A stretch of DNA of 64,000 nt from Agrobacterium cavarae (GCF_004310285.1 NZ_SISF01000034.1:449890-513889), one strand, 5' to 3'; counted from the stretch's first letter, positions 1 to 9,373 are shown. The notes: generated by a model from the sequence alone, not told the origin. Translations and numbers: made by a program.

Positions 1-639
1 GGCGCTGAGCTTAAGACCGTCGCGCAAGATGCCGTAGATTTCGGCGATCATCTGCATATCGGCATATTCGATGCCGTTATGGATCGTCTTGACGAAGTGT
101 CCCGCGCCATCATTGCCGAGCCAGGCAACGCAAGGGTCGTTATCATATTTGGCCGAGATCGATGTCAGCACCTTTTCGACGCGCTTCCAGCTCTCTTCGG
201 TGCCGCCGACCATGATGGACGGACCATGGCGAGCGCCCTCTTCTCCGCCGGAAACACCCATGCCAATGAAGGTCAGGCCGCTGTCTTTCAGAGTGTCGAA
301 ACGACGGATCGTGTCACGGAAGTTGGCGTTGCCCGCATCGATCATGATGTCGCCGTTTTCCAGATAGGGCTTGAGAATTTCCATCTGCTGATCGACGGGA
401 TCGCCGGCCTTGATCATGATGATGATCGGGCGCGGCGGGCGAATGGCGGCAACGAAGTCTTCAATGGTTTCGCAAGGGATGATCTGTCCCTGCAGTTCGC
501 CGGCGTCGGCGTAAAATTTCTTCGTCGCTTCCGGGGTTCGGTTGAAAACGGCAATCTTGTTGCCTTTTTCCGCGATGTTGAGCGCCAGGTTCGAGCCCAT
601 GACGCCAAGACCGATCAAACCGATTTCTGCCTGTTCCAC
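1..639 (-). CDS. gnd: 6-phosphogluconate dehydrogenase, decarboxylating (N-terminal part)
   Basis: Oxidative pentose phosphate pathway enzyme that converts 6-phosphogluconate to ribulose 5-phosphate with NADP+ in the cytosol. Only the first 213 codons are in the window; the reading frame runs off the left edge without a stop. The N-terminus carries the dinucleotide-binding motif GLIGLGVMGSN, followed by the family signature GVSGGEEGARHGPS and the K-x2-HNGIEYADMQ catalytic region near the edge. I chose the GTG at 639 because GGAG lies eight bases upstream. An in-frame ATG at 660 would add seven residues but lacks a ribosome binding site. The identification is firm; the start is slightly uncertain. 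Confidence 0.93.
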   Translation of the reverse strand, partial: MEQAEIGLIGLGVMGSNLALNIAEKGNKIAVFNRTPEATKKFYADAGELQGQIIPCETIEDFVAAIRPPRPIIIMIKAGDPVDQQMEILKPYLENGDIMIDAGNANFRDTIRRFDTLKDSGLTFIGMGVSGGEEGARHGPSIMVGGTEESWKRVEKVLTSISAKYDNDPCVAWLGNDGAGHFVKTIHNGIEYADMQMIAEIYGILRDGLKLSA

Positions 640-772
640 GGATGTGTCTCCATTTTGCATCTGATGGCGCCTGTTTTGGCACTCCCGCCTTCAAACGGCA
701 AGGTGAGACCCAATTGAAACGGTTAAATTTTGATGACAGCGGTCACCTTTGGCGTCGCCGTCCCCAAAACCG

Positions 773-928
773 TCAAGCGGACGGTTTGTCGTCACCATCC
801 TCCAGCGCCCGCCAGGCGGAGCCATCCATATCCTCATACTGACCGCTTTTCAGCGACCAGAGAAAGGCGAACAGACCGAGCGCACCGAGAAGCAACGCGA
901 CGGGTATGAGGAACACCAACATGTTCAT
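773..928 (-). CDS. fixS: cbb3 oxidase maturation protein FixS/CcoS
   Basis: A 51-residue protein with one N-terminal membrane segment (about residues 3-25) and a short acidic tail containing YEDMDG-x-AWR, typical of CcoS/FixS, which is needed for cofactor insertion into cbb3 oxidase. Its ATG overlaps the stop of fixI (ATGA), so it is the translationally coupled last gene of fixGHIS. Confidence 0.9.
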   Translation of the reverse strand: MNMLVFLIPVALLLGALGLFAFLWSLKSGQYEDMDGSAWRALEDGDDKPSA

Positions 929-3225
929 GCGATCTGCGCTCCAGTTGCCATCCCAATTTCGGCGGACCGCTGCTCAAGCTTCCGTGTCGCTTTCCGTTCG
1001 AAGCCACTGAGGCGAAGCGCGTTGGTGACCACGATGATCGAGGACGTAGACATGGCAATGGCTGCGATCATGGGCGTGGCGAGACCTGCGAGCGCAATCG
1101 GAACAGCGATGATGTTATAGCCAATCGCCAGCGCAAAATTCTGTCGGATGAGCCGCCCTGCCCGTCGCGAAATATCGACAGCAAAGGCCACGGACCTTAG
1201 ATCCTCTCGCACGAAGACGAAGTCCGCGGCCTGGCGGCCAATGTCGGCTGCCGATGCCGGAGCAATGGACACATGGGCTGCGGCCAGCGCCGGGGCGTCG
1301 TTGATCCCGTCGCCCACCATCAGCACCTTGCGACCTTCGGCGGCAAGCTGCTCGCAGCGCCGCGCCTTGTCCACTGGGGTGAAGCCGCCGTTCCAGCTTT
1401 CGAGCCCGAGCTTGCCTGCCAACGCCTTGACGGCGGATGGTCTGTCTCCGGAGACGATCTCTGCGCTGAACCCGAAACCCTGCAAGGTTTTGATCGCCTG
1501 GCACGTGCCGGGCCTCGTCTGGTCCTCGAAGCGGAAGCAGGCAACTTCTTCACCCTCCAGTGACAACACCACCTCCGACGCGGTGTCTCCCTCGCTTCGC
1601 GGCGCCTCCGTCGGGCAGCAAAAGCGTCTGTTGCCCAGCCGGTAGATGCCTTTCTCTGTCCTCGCCTCCACGCCGCATCCGGGTATCTCGCTGACAGCAT
1701 CGAACACTGGGAGCGCGCCGCGAACCGAGCCGTAGAGCGCCTGGGAAAGAGGGTGACGAGAATTGGCGGCAAGGCCTGCGGCAAGCAGCAAGGCGTCGTC
1801 CGGCACATCCGCCATATCGAGCAGACGGGGCTCGCCGAGCGTCAATGTACCGGTCTTGTCGAAGAGCACAGTATCGGCCTCGGCAAGCCGCTCCATTGCC
1901 GAGCCATCCTTGACCATGACACCGTTCTTGAACAGTTCCCCCGCTGCAACAACCTGCACGACGGGAACAGCAAGACCCAATGCACACGGGCAGGTGATGA
2001 TCAGAACGGCAATTGCGATCAGCATCGCCTGTTTCCAGTCTCCGCCAAATATGCCCCAGGCAACGAAGGATATGAGCGCCAGGAGGTGAACCACAGGCGA
2101 ATAGTACTGCGCAGCGCGATCTGCCAGGCGCCGGTAACGCGCCCTGCCCCCTTCGGCCGCTTCCATCAAGCCAATGATCTCCGCCAGGAAGGACTCACGC
2201 GCAAGCGCCGTTGCCCTGATGGTCAGTGGACCGGTGAGGTTTAGGGTACCCGCCTGAATACTCTCGCCTGGCTGGACAATGCGGGTGGCGCTCTCACCGT
2301 TGACGATGGACATGTCCAGGTCGCTGGTGCCCGCTATGATCACGCCATCCACCGGCACCCTTTCGCCCGCTGCAACAAGGATGGTATCTCCCGGAACCAA
2401 CTCGGCAATTGCCCGGTATTCGCGCGCTCCACCGTTGAGGAGAACCATGGCACCGCGCGGTGACAGTCTGGCAAGACCGGCAACGGCTGACCGGGCGCGG
2501 TCGCGCATGACGTGATCGAGCGTGCGGCCGATCAGCAGAAAGAACAGCAGCGAGACGGTCGCATCGAACCAGGCATGGCTGCCGCTATGCATCGTTTCCC
2601 AAATCGAGACGGCATAGGACAGCGTGATTGCAAGGGCGATCGGCACATCCATGTTGGTTCGGCCGTGCTTCAGAGCGCGATAAGCAGACTGATAGAAGAA
2701 CCGGCCACCATAGATCAGCGCAGGTGCCGCGATCAGGGCGGATATCCAGTGAAACATGTCGCGCGTGGAAGCATCCGCGCCGGACCAGACCGACACGGAC
2801 AGCAGCATGATGTTCGCGGCTGCAAAACCTGTCAGACCGACCGCCCGGATCAACTGGTTCCTGAGTTCGTCGGAGGCTTCTTCGGCACTGGTAAAGAGAT
2901 GGGTGTCGTATCCCGTCGAGGCGACTGCCTTGGCAAGGATGCCCGGATCGGTGCGAACGTCGGCGACTTCCTCCCGCCAAACAATGGATACGCGTTTCGA
3001 GGACAGGTTGACGCGGGCGCGCTCAACCTCGGGCAGTCTTTTCAAGCAAGTTTCGATCGTGGTGATGCAGGTACCGCAATAGACGCCGGGCACCGAGAGA
3101 TCGATCTGTCGTAACCCCTGCCCGAGATCGCGACTGGCGAGCATCATCTCTTCCGACGACGGCAAAGCCTTTCTCAATCCCGCTTGGTCGAGAGCACTTT
3201 CGGTGCCAGGCGCGCAGCAGCTCAT
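925..3225 (-). CDS. fixI: Copper-translocating P-type ATPase FixI/CcoI
   Basis: Inner-membrane P1B-type ATPase (766 aa) that supplies copper for the cbb3 oxidase. Visible features are a Cys-rich N-terminus, one heavy-metal-associated domain with CGTC at residues 50-53, the actuator motif NGES near 309-312, the transmembrane metal site CPC at 412-414, the phosphorylation motif DKTGT at 456-460, the HP dipeptide at 491-492 and the hinge GDGIND at 638-643. Length and architecture are normal for the CcoI/FixI subgroup. It shares four bases with fixH upstream and four with fixS downstream, so fixGHIS is clearly one transcription unit. Confidence 0.95.
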   Translation of the reverse strand: MSCCAPGTESALDQAGLRKALPSSEEMMLASRDLGQGLRQIDLSVPGVYCGTCITTIETCLKRLPEVERARVNLSSKRVSIVWREEVADVRTDPGILAKAVASTGYDTHLFTSAEEASDELRNQLIRAVGLTGFAAANIMLLSVSVWSGADASTRDMFHWISALIAAPALIYGGRFFYQSAYRALKHGRTNMDVPIALAITLSYAVSIWETMHSGSHAWFDATVSLLFFLLIGRTLDHVMRDRARSAVAGLARLSPRGAMVLLNGGAREYRAIAELVPGDTILVAAGERVPVDGVIIAGTSDLDMSIVNGESATRIVQPGESIQAGTLNLTGPLTIRATALARESFLAEIIGLMEAAEGGRARYRRLADRAAQYYSPVVHLLALISFVAWGIFGGDWKQAMLIAIAVLIITCPCALGLAVPVVQVVAAGELFKNGVMVKDGSAMERLAEADTVLFDKTGTLTLGEPRLLDMADVPDDALLLAAGLAANSRHPLSQALYGSVRGALPVFDAVSEIPGCGVEARTEKGIYRLGNRRFCCPTEAPRSEGDTASEVVLSLEGEEVACFRFEDQTRPGTCQAIKTLQGFGFSAEIVSGDRPSAVKALAGKLGLESWNGGFTPVDKARRCEQLAAEGRKVLMVGDGINDAPALAAAHVSIAPASAADIGRQAADFVFVREDLRSVAFAVDISRRAGRLIRQNFALAIGYNIIAVPIALAGLATPMIAAIAMSTSSIIVVTNALRLSGFERKATRKLEQRSAEIGMATGAQIA

Positions 3226-3722
3226 CTCACGCCCCCGGCAATATCGATGCGGGTGCCTTCATGAACGATGATCTTGCCATCCTTCACGGCGACGGCCTCG
3301 ACGATCCAGTCTCCTGGCGCCAACTGATGGTGGGCCGCAAACCCATTCACCGATTGTTTTTCCAGAACCAGAGAGAAATCCTGTTTCTCCCCAACCGGGC
3401 GGCGAAAATTGAGCGTCACGGCATCGGTCTCGACAGGCCCCCTGGTGGGGTGGGTTACCTCATAAGCGATGGTATCGCCATCGAGTTTGAGCTTGCCGAC
3501 GATGCCGCTTGCCGCACGCGCCTTGGCGGCTTCCGCCTTGCCGTTGAACTGCTGGCTGGCAACATAGGTGTTTTGCACCACAAGCCCGCTCCAACTCGAA
3601 ACCGCGTTCCACGCCATGGTGACATTGACCGCAATCACGGTGCCGAAGAACAGCACCATGATGGTAAGCATGTGCCAGCCGGTGAAGAGAAAGCCTGGCT
3701 TTTCCCGTCGTTCGATCGTCAT
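3222..3722 (-). CDS. fixH: FixH family protein
   Basis: A 166-residue membrane-anchored protein of the FixH family. One transmembrane segment (about residues 13-36, rich in V, F and M) is followed by a periplasmic domain. It acts in maturation of cbb3 oxidase, probably with the copper ATPase FixI. The ATG overlaps the fixG stop by four bases and the gene ends in a four-base overlap with fixI, so the order G-H-I-S is tightly coupled. Confidence 0.9.
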   Translation of the reverse strand: MTIERREKPGFLFTGWHMLTIMVLFFGTVIAVNVTMAWNAVSSWSGLVVQNTYVASQQFNGKAEAAKARAASGIVGKLKLDGDTIAYEVTHPTRGPVETDAVTLNFRRPVGEKQDFSLVLEKQSVNGFAAHHQLAPGDWIVEAVAVKDGKIIVHEGTRIDIAGGVR

Positions 3723-5302
3723 TTCTTTGCTCCCGGCCCATTGAAGACGGCCTTGTAGTGTGCGGTCTCTGAGTTTTCAGCGTCCGACGCGAGGAATGTG
3801 AAATCGCTTGCTGTTTTGGTGGCGCCGGCGGGCATGGTCACGAAGAGCTTGAGGCTTGTGACTTCGTCTGGCTTGACCTTGATGTCGAAGCTTCGCGCAG
3901 GCTGATCGACCAGACCGTTGATCTTCATCACCGCCCCAGGTAGCCCATCCAGTGACAAGGTGATGGTGCGCGGCTGCGCGATCATGTTGAGAAGCCGGAC
4001 GGTGTATCCGTTGCGAATCGAGCCATCCGATTCCAGCACATATTGCGGATTGCGATCGTGAATGACGTTGACCGCAAGGCGCTCGCGGGTGGCCAGCGTC
4101 ACCAGCATGACGACACCGACCAGACACCAGACTGTCATGTAAAAGATCGTGCGTGGACGCAAAATGATCCGCCAATTGAAATGGCGTACGGCATTGACGA
4201 AGCGGCCATCTGGATTGCGGACAGCACTCGGCTGAATGTCATGCGCGCCATTGCCGGTCGCCAGCGCCATGTTTGCATCGTATTCCTGAAGCGTGGCATA
4301 GGCGATCAGGCCGCGTGGCTTACCGACCTTGTCCATAACGCCATCGCAGGCATCGATGCACAGCGCGCAGGTGATGCACTCCATCTGCTGCCCGTCGCGG
4401 ATATCGATGCCCATGGGACAGACGGCAACACAGGCATTGCAGTCCACGCAGTCGCCCACCGGCTCACCTGCGGCAACCGCCTTTTTGGCGTGACGCGAGC
4501 GGGGTTCGCCGCGCCAGTCGTTATAGGTGACCACCAGCGAATGCTCGTCCAGCATCGCACCCTGGATGCGGGGCCAAGGGCACATATAGGTGCACACCTG
4601 CTCGCGCATCAGACCGCCAAAGACGTACGTCGTCGCCGTCAGGATCGCCACGGTGTAATAGGCGACCATCGGCGCCTCGCCCGTCACGAACTGCTTCAGC
4701 AGGGTTGGAGCATCGGCGAAGTAGAATATCCAGGCACCGCCCGTCATCACACCGATCGCCAGCCAGATGAGATGCTTGGAGACGCGCTTTCGCAGCTTGT
4801 CCAAGCTCCACGGCGCAGCCTCGAGCTTCATGCGCGCGTTTCGGTCGCCCTCGATGGCGCGCTCTACCACGAGGAAGAGATCGACCCACACCGTTTGAGG
4901 ACAGGTATAGCCGCACCAGGCGCGGCCGATTGCTGACGTGATGAGAAAGAGGCCGAAACCCGCCATGACCAGAAGCCCGGCAACGTAGTAGAATTCCTGC
5001 GGCCATATCTCGATGAAGAAGAAGTAGAAACGCCTGCTGGCGATATCGACGAGCACCGCCTGATCGGGCGCATAGGGACCACGGTCCCATCGGATCCAGG
5101 GTGTCAGATAGTAGATGCCCAATGTGATCAGCATCACGATCCATTTGAAACGACGAAACTGTCCCTCCGCCCGCTTCGGGAAAATCTTCTTGCGCGCCTC
5201 GTAAAGCGGCTTCCTGTTTTTCGCAGAATTGACCGGTTCGGCATTCAATCTCTCGACAGGCTCGGAGCCATTGCCGGGGTCGCGGGCGGTATAAAGGTTC
5301 AT
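3719..5302 (-). CDS. fixG: Cytochrome c oxidase accessory protein FixG/CcoG
   Basis: Polyferredoxin-like membrane protein (527 aa), first gene of fixGHIS. It has several transmembrane segments (about 53-70, 105-126, 178-196, 213-230 and one near 375-400). A NapH-type CGYTCPQ motif lies near 130-135 and CTYMCPWPR near 237-245. Two 4Fe-4S motifs lie at about 285-319 (DCVDCNACVAVCP and CITCALCIDACD). CcoG proteins are reported to act in copper reduction for cbb3 biogenesis. Expression is probably driven by the FNR/FixK-type box at 5358-5371, whose centre would place a start site about 20 bases before the ATG. Confidence 0.94.
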   Translation of the reverse strand: MNLYTARDPGNGSEPVERLNAEPVNSAKNRKPLYEARKKIFPKRAEGQFRRFKWIVMLITLGIYYLTPWIRWDRGPYAPDQAVLVDIASRRFYFFFIEIWPQEFYYVAGLLVMAGFGLFLITSAIGRAWCGYTCPQTVWVDLFLVVERAIEGDRNARMKLEAAPWSLDKLRKRVSKHLIWLAIGVMTGGAWIFYFADAPTLLKQFVTGEAPMVAYYTVAILTATTYVFGGLMREQVCTYMCPWPRIQGAMLDEHSLVVTYNDWRGEPRSRHAKKAVAAGEPVGDCVDCNACVAVCPMGIDIRDGQQMECITCALCIDACDGVMDKVGKPRGLIAYATLQEYDANMALATGNGAHDIQPSAVRNPDGRFVNAVRHFNWRIILRPRTIFYMTVWCLVGVVMLVTLATRERLAVNVIHDRNPQYVLESDGSIRNGYTVRLLNMIAQPRTITLSLDGLPGAVMKINGLVDQPARSFDIKVKPDEVTSLKLFVTMPAGATKTASDFTFLASDAENSETAHYKAVFNGPGAKK

Positions 5303-5357
5303 GATCGCAAGGTCCGTTTCTGTCCTTGCGTTTTGACATCCTGCGTGTCCATCATCC

Positions 5358-5371
5358 TTGACTTAGGTCAA
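5358..5371. promoter_or_regulatory. FNR/FixK-type box before fixG
   Basis: TTGACTTAGGTCAA is a perfect TTGAC-N4-GTCAA dyad matching the FNR/FixK consensus TTGA-N6-TCAA. Its centre (5364.5) is 62 bases before the fixG ATG; with the usual -41.5 placement the fixG transcript would start near 5323. The divergent SRPBCC gene begins at 5415, which would leave a leader of only about nine bases, so the box is better placed for fixG. Confidence 0.8.
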
Positions 5372-5414
5372 GTCGGGACAATGTGGCGCAGGCGCTGCGG
5401 ACGGGAGAGGAACG

Positions 5415-5816
5415 ATGGCGACGATGATCTCACGGATCGTGCACCTGGCAATCGATCGGCCATGGCGGGAGGTCTACGCCTTTGCTTCAGATCCCAACAG
5501 GATGCCGCGCTGGGCGGCGGGTCTGGCAAGTGGATTGCGGCAGGATGGTAAAGACTGGATCGCTTCAGGGCCGCTCGGAGACGCCCGCGTGCGCTTTGCT
5601 GAGCCGAATGATTTTGGCGTCATCGACCACGTAGTGACGCTGCCGGATGGGATGCAAGTCTACAATGCGCTTCGGGTGACACCGAATGGTGAAGGGGCGG
5701 AAATTGCCTTCACCGTTCTACGACTGCCGGGCATGACGGAAGAGGATCACGACCGGGATGCCGCCGCCGTGTTGGCGGATCTGAAGACTTTGAAGGGCCT
5801 TCTGGAGCATCAATGA
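5415..5816 (+). CDS. SRPBCC family protein (small START-like fold)
   Basis: A 133-residue soluble protein. The N-terminus (HLAIDRPWREVYAFASDPNRMPRWAAG) is the standard opening of polyketide cyclase/START-like SRPBCC proteins, which form a hydrophobic ligand cavity; the ligand here is unknown. GGGAGAGG precedes the ATG by five bases. The gene lies between fixGHIS and fixNOQP, on the opposite strand to both, and shares the control region with fixG. A bidirectional hairpin separates its end from fixP. A role in microaerobic metabolism is only an inference from position. Confidence 0.8.
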   Translation: MATMISRIVHLAIDRPWREVYAFASDPNRMPRWAAGLASGLRQDGKDWIASGPLGDARVRFAEPNDFGVIDHVVTLPDGMQVYNALRVTPNGEGAEIAFTVLRLPGMTEEDHDRDAAAVLADLKTLKGLLEHQ

Positions 5817-5819
5817 AAA

Positions 5820-5838
5820 GGGCCGCACGACGCGGCCC
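5820..5838. terminator. Bidirectional terminator between the SRPBCC gene and fixP
   Basis: GGGCCGC (5820-5826) pairs with GCGGCCC (5832-5838) around a five-base loop. On the minus strand it is followed by CTTTTCATT and on the plus strand by CTATTGCCTTTT, so it can end both convergent transcripts. Confidence 0.75.
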
Positions 5839-5858
5839 CTATTGCCTTTTAAGTCGCC

Positions 5859-6722
5859 CTATTCACCACCACCCAGCGAGTGGACGAAGAGCGCCAGTTG
5901 CTTGACCGTGGTATCTCCCAGACGCTCGCCCCAGGCGGGCATGACACCATGTTTGGGTGCCCGGATCTGGGCAACGACGCCCTCTTCGCCATGCGCCTTC
6001 AGCCAGATTGCGTCAGCGAGGTTTGGCGCGCCCATATCGCGGTTGCCCCTGGCATCGTCCCCATGACATGAGGCGCAGTTGTCGGCAAAGATCTGCTTAC
6101 CCGCCTGAATCATGGCCGGATCATGCGGCGTTCCTGTCAGGCTGACAACATAGGCCGCGACGGCACGGATTTCATCGCTCTTCAGCACATCGGCAAAGGC
6201 CGGCATTTCCGACACGCGTGTTTCCGGATCCTCGGTGAAGCGTATGCCGTGGGTGATGGTCGTGTAGACATCCTCTGCCTTACCACCCCACAGCCAGTCA
6301 TCATCGTTGAGGTTGGGATACCCATTGCCGCCCTCAGCACCAGAGCCGTGGCACTGGATGCAGTTGACCTTGAAGGCCGCGGCGCCACCGGCAACGGCAA
6401 ACTGCATGAGTTCGCTGTCGGCCTGGATCTCCTCCAGTGACAAGGATGCGATCTTGTCGAGGTAGGCGTTCTGGCCTGCCTTGGCACTGGCCATCTCGGT
6501 CGCGACAGTGGCGCGGCTGCTCCAGCCGAGAACGCCATGCGTCGCACCGCTGATCAGCGGCCAGGCGGGAAAGGCAATCGTGTAGCCGATGGCCCAGACG
6601 ATGGTGGCGTAGAACGTCCACACCCACCAGCGGGGCATGGGGTTGTTCAGCTCTCGAATGCCGTCCCACTCGTGGCCGGTGGTTTCGACGCCGCTGATCT
6701 GGTCTATGTGTTTGTCCGACAT
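5859..6722 (-). CDS. fixP: cbb3-type cytochrome c oxidase subunit III, FixP/CcoP
   Basis: Membrane-anchored dihaem cytochrome c subunit (287 aa) that delivers electrons to the cbb3 oxidase. One transmembrane segment lies at about 33-57. Two haem c sites are visible: CIQCH at 121-125 and CASCH at 217-221. Each is followed by a distal Met candidate (SEMPAF near 171-176 and GVMPAW near the C-terminus). A longer upstream frame exists, but the ATG at 6722 has AAGGAGG in front and begins with the typical MSDKHIDQISG. It is the last gene of fixNOQP and starts five bases after fixQ. Confidence 0.96.
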   Translation of the reverse strand: MSDKHIDQISGVETTGHEWDGIRELNNPMPRWWVWTFYATIVWAIGYTIAFPAWPLISGATHGVLGWSSRATVATEMASAKAGQNAYLDKIASLSLEEIQADSELMQFAVAGGAAAFKVNCIQCHGSGAEGGNGYPNLNDDDWLWGGKAEDVYTTITHGIRFTEDPETRVSEMPAFADVLKSDEIRAVAAYVVSLTGTPHDPAMIQAGKQIFADNCASCHGDDARGNRDMGAPNLADAIWLKAHGEEGVVAQIRAPKHGVMPAWGERLGDTTVKQLALFVHSLGGGE

Positions 6723-6726
6723 GATA

Positions 6727-6879
6727 TCAATCCTCCTTGAGAGGAATCTTGGCGGCGTCGCTGGCGGCCTTTCCGCCACCGGGACGCAAGGTGAAAAGGA
6801 CGACGCAGAGGAAGAAAAGCGTCATGACGAGCAGGCCCCAGCTATCGGCGAAGTGGCGCATGGCGGTGTAGGTTTCCAT
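6727..6879 (-). CDS. fixQ: cbb3-type oxidase subunit IV, FixQ/CcoQ
   Basis: A 50-residue single-span membrane protein. The membrane segment (about residues 14-31, GLLVMTLFFLCVVLFTL) is followed by a short basic and polar tail (RPGGGKAA), as in CcoQ/FixQ, which stabilises the cbb3 complex. It lies between fixO and fixP in the normal N-O-Q-P order and its tail contains the ribosome binding site of fixP. Confidence 0.92.
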   Translation of the reverse strand: METYTAMRHFADSWGLLVMTLFFLCVVLFTLRPGGGKAASDAAKIPLKED

Positions 6880-6891
6880 CTCATGCTCCTC

Positions 6892-7623
6892 CTATCGGTA
6901 ACCGGCAGCGTCGTCGTAGGTCGAAAAATCGACCAACGTGCCGAGCATCTGCAGATAGGCGACCAGCGCGTCCATTTCGGTCAGCTTCGTCGGATCACCG
7001 TCGAAATCTCCTATCTTTGCCTTGGGATACCGCGCCTCCAGGGCCGTCGTGTCGGCGTTCGGATCTGCCTGCGCTTTCATGTCGGCCTCGGCGTTCTGCA
7101 GCATGTCGTCGCTATAGGGCACGCCGACGGCCCGGTTGGCTTTCAGCTCCATCGCCACATTCGACACCTGCAGCGGTGTCGTCTTCAGGAAGGCATAGCT
7201 CGGCATGACCGATTCTGGCACGACGGAGCGCGGCGCGCTCAAATGCTGGACATGCCATTCGTTCGAATAGCGATCGCCCACACGCGCGAGATCCGGTCCG
7301 GTTCTTTTCGATCCCCACTGGAACGGATGGTCATACATGCTTTCTGCAGCAAGGCTGTAATGGCCGTAGCGTTCCACCTCATCGCGGAAGGGGCGGATCA
7401 TCTGGCTATGGCAGACATAGCAACCTTCGCGGATGTAGATGTTGCGCCCCATAAGCTCCAGCGGCGAATAAGGCCGCATGCCCTCTACCTTTTCGATCGT
7501 GTTTTCGAGATAGAAAAGCGGCGCAATCTCCACGATGCCGCCAATCGAGACGACCGCCAGCGATCCGACGAGAAGCAAGGTGGCGTTGCGCTCGATAATG
7601 CCGTGTTTGTCCAGAATAGACAT
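6892..7623 (-). CDS. fixO: cbb3-type oxidase subunit II, FixO/CcoO
   Basis: Membrane-anchored mono-haem cytochrome c subunit (243 aa). It has an N-terminal membrane segment (about 15-38), the CcoO signature ENTIEKVEGMRPYSPLELMGR at 40-60 and a haem c motif CYVCH at 68-72, directly after GRNIYIREG. It passes electrons from FixP to the catalytic subunit FixN. It starts 11 bases after fixN in the same operon. Confidence 0.96.
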   Translation of the reverse strand: MSILDKHGIIERNATLLLVGSLAVVSIGGIVEIAPLFYLENTIEKVEGMRPYSPLELMGRNIYIREGCYVCHSQMIRPFRDEVERYGHYSLAAESMYDHPFQWGSKRTGPDLARVGDRYSNEWHVQHLSAPRSVVPESVMPSYAFLKTTPLQVSNVAMELKANRAVGVPYSDDMLQNAEADMKAQADPNADTTALEARYPKAKIGDFDGDPTKLTEMDALVAYLQMLGTLVDFSTYDDAAGYR

Positions 7624-7634
7624 GATCGATCTCC

Positions 7635-9257
7635 TTACTCGGCCGGTTGCAGCTTGGGCGCTGCAGCCTTGCCGGTATTCTCTTCGCGCATATGGCCGAG
7701 AATGGTTCTGGTGATGTTGTAGGCCATGACGATTGCGCCACTGAGGAACAGCAGGCCGCCCATCGCGCGCAGCAGATAGTATGGGAACATGGCAGCGACG
7801 GTTTCCGCGAAGGAATAGACGAGGAAGCCCTGCGCATCATACTCACGCCACATCAGGCCCTGCTGGATGCCGGCAACCCACATGGAAGCGGCGTAGACGA
7901 CGATACCGAGTGTGGCGAGCCAGAAGTGCCAGTTGACCAACACCAGGCTGTAGAGCCGTTCGCGATGCCACAGTTTCGGGACGAGGAAATAGACCGCGCC
8001 GAAGGTGATCATGCCGTTCCATCCAAGCGCACCTGAATGCACGTGGCCGATCGTCCAGTCCGTATAGTGGCTGAGGGAATTGACGGCCTTGATCGACATC
8101 ATCGGCCCTTCGAAGGTCGCCATGCCATAGAAGGCAACCGCCATGATCATCATGCGCAGGATCGGGTCGGTGCGCAACTTGTCCCATGCCCCAGAGAGCG
8201 TCATCAGACCGTTAATCATGCCGCCCCATGAGGGCATCCAGAGCATGATCGAAAACACCATGCCGAGCGTCTGTGCCCAGTCGGGCAGCGCTGTGTAATG
8301 CAGGTGGTGCGGACCAGCCCAGATATACATGAAGATCAGCGCCCAGAAGTGGATGATCGACAGGCGGTAGGAATAGACCGGGCGGTTCACCTGCTTGGGA
8401 ATGAAGTAGTACATCATCCCTAAGAAGCCGGCGGTCAGGAAGAAGCCGACGGCATTGTGGCCGTACCACCATTGCGTCAGCGCATCCTGGACGCCAGAGA
8501 AGACCGAATAGCTCTTCACGCCAAGGAACGACACCGGCACCGCCAGATTGTTGACGATGTGGAGCATCGCGATGGTAACGATGAAGGAAAGGTAGAACCA
8601 GTTCGCTACATAGATATGCGGCTCCTTGCGCACGAAGATGGTGCCAAGGAAGGTAATCAGATAGGCCACCCAGACGATGGTTAGCCAGATATCGACATAC
8701 CATTCAGGCTCGGCATATTCCCTGCCCTGCGTGATGCCGAGCAGGTAACCGGTCGCTGCCATGACGATGAAGAGATTGTAGCCCCAGAAGACGAACCAGC
8801 CGAGGTCGCCGCCGAACAGTCTGGCGCGACAGGTGCGCTGCACCACGTAAAAGGAGGTTGCGATCAGCGCATTGCCACCAAAGGCAAAGATGACGGCGGA
8901 GGTATGTAGCGGACGGACGCGGCCGAAATTGAACCATGGCTGGATGTTCAGGTCCGGATAGGCAAGCTGAAGCGCAACGATCACGCCCACCAGAAAACCG
9001 ACGACGCCCCAGAAGACCGTGGCGATCACCCCATAGCGGATCACGTCATCGAAATATTCGGTCTTCCTGCGTGCCTGGACTGCCGGATCGACAGGCGCGA
9101 AGGAGACACGGCGCAGCATCACGACCGTGCCGACAAGGAGCACGAAGAACAGCACCCACATATGGGCGGCGAAAAGATTGTCGTGAGCGAAGGCCGCCCC
9201 GAGCAAAGCGAGGAAGGCCCCTACGGCCACCATCGCTATTCCTAAAGTAGAGTTCAT
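7635..9257 (-). CDS. fixN: cbb3-type cytochrome c oxidase catalytic subunit I, FixN/CcoN
   Basis: Catalytic haem-copper oxidase subunit (540 aa) that reduces oxygen to water and pumps protons at low oxygen. It has about twelve membrane segments. Metal-binding histidines appear in FGRVRPLHTSAVIFAF (low-spin haem ligand), QWWYGHNAVGFF (CuB, with the cross-link Tyr type of the C family) and GPHHLHYTALPDW (CuB). SHYTDWTIGHVHSGALGWNGM supplies the haem histidines. First gene of fixNOQP; a perfect FixK/FNR box lies 117 bases upstream of the ATG. Confidence 0.97.
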   Translation of the reverse strand: MNSTLGIAMVAVGAFLALLGAAFAHDNLFAAHMWVLFFVLLVGTVVMLRRVSFAPVDPAVQARRKTEYFDDVIRYGVIATVFWGVVGFLVGVIVALQLAYPDLNIQPWFNFGRVRPLHTSAVIFAFGGNALIATSFYVVQRTCRARLFGGDLGWFVFWGYNLFIVMAATGYLLGITQGREYAEPEWYVDIWLTIVWVAYLITFLGTIFVRKEPHIYVANWFYLSFIVTIAMLHIVNNLAVPVSFLGVKSYSVFSGVQDALTQWWYGHNAVGFFLTAGFLGMMYYFIPKQVNRPVYSYRLSIIHFWALIFMYIWAGPHHLHYTALPDWAQTLGMVFSIMLWMPSWGGMINGLMTLSGAWDKLRTDPILRMMIMAVAFYGMATFEGPMMSIKAVNSLSHYTDWTIGHVHSGALGWNGMITFGAVYFLVPKLWHRERLYSLVLVNWHFWLATLGIVVYAASMWVAGIQQGLMWREYDAQGFLVYSFAETVAAMFPYYLLRAMGGLLFLSGAIVMAYNITRTILGHMREENTGKAAAPKLQPAE

Positions 9258-9373
9258 TGTTGGCTTCCCCCAACCTCACATCAGATATGACGCGGAGCGA
9301 AGGAACCGGAATCACAGCGGCAAACATGCTTTCGCGTCGTTTGCAGCTTTGCCACCCGCAACGGCAAGCGACC

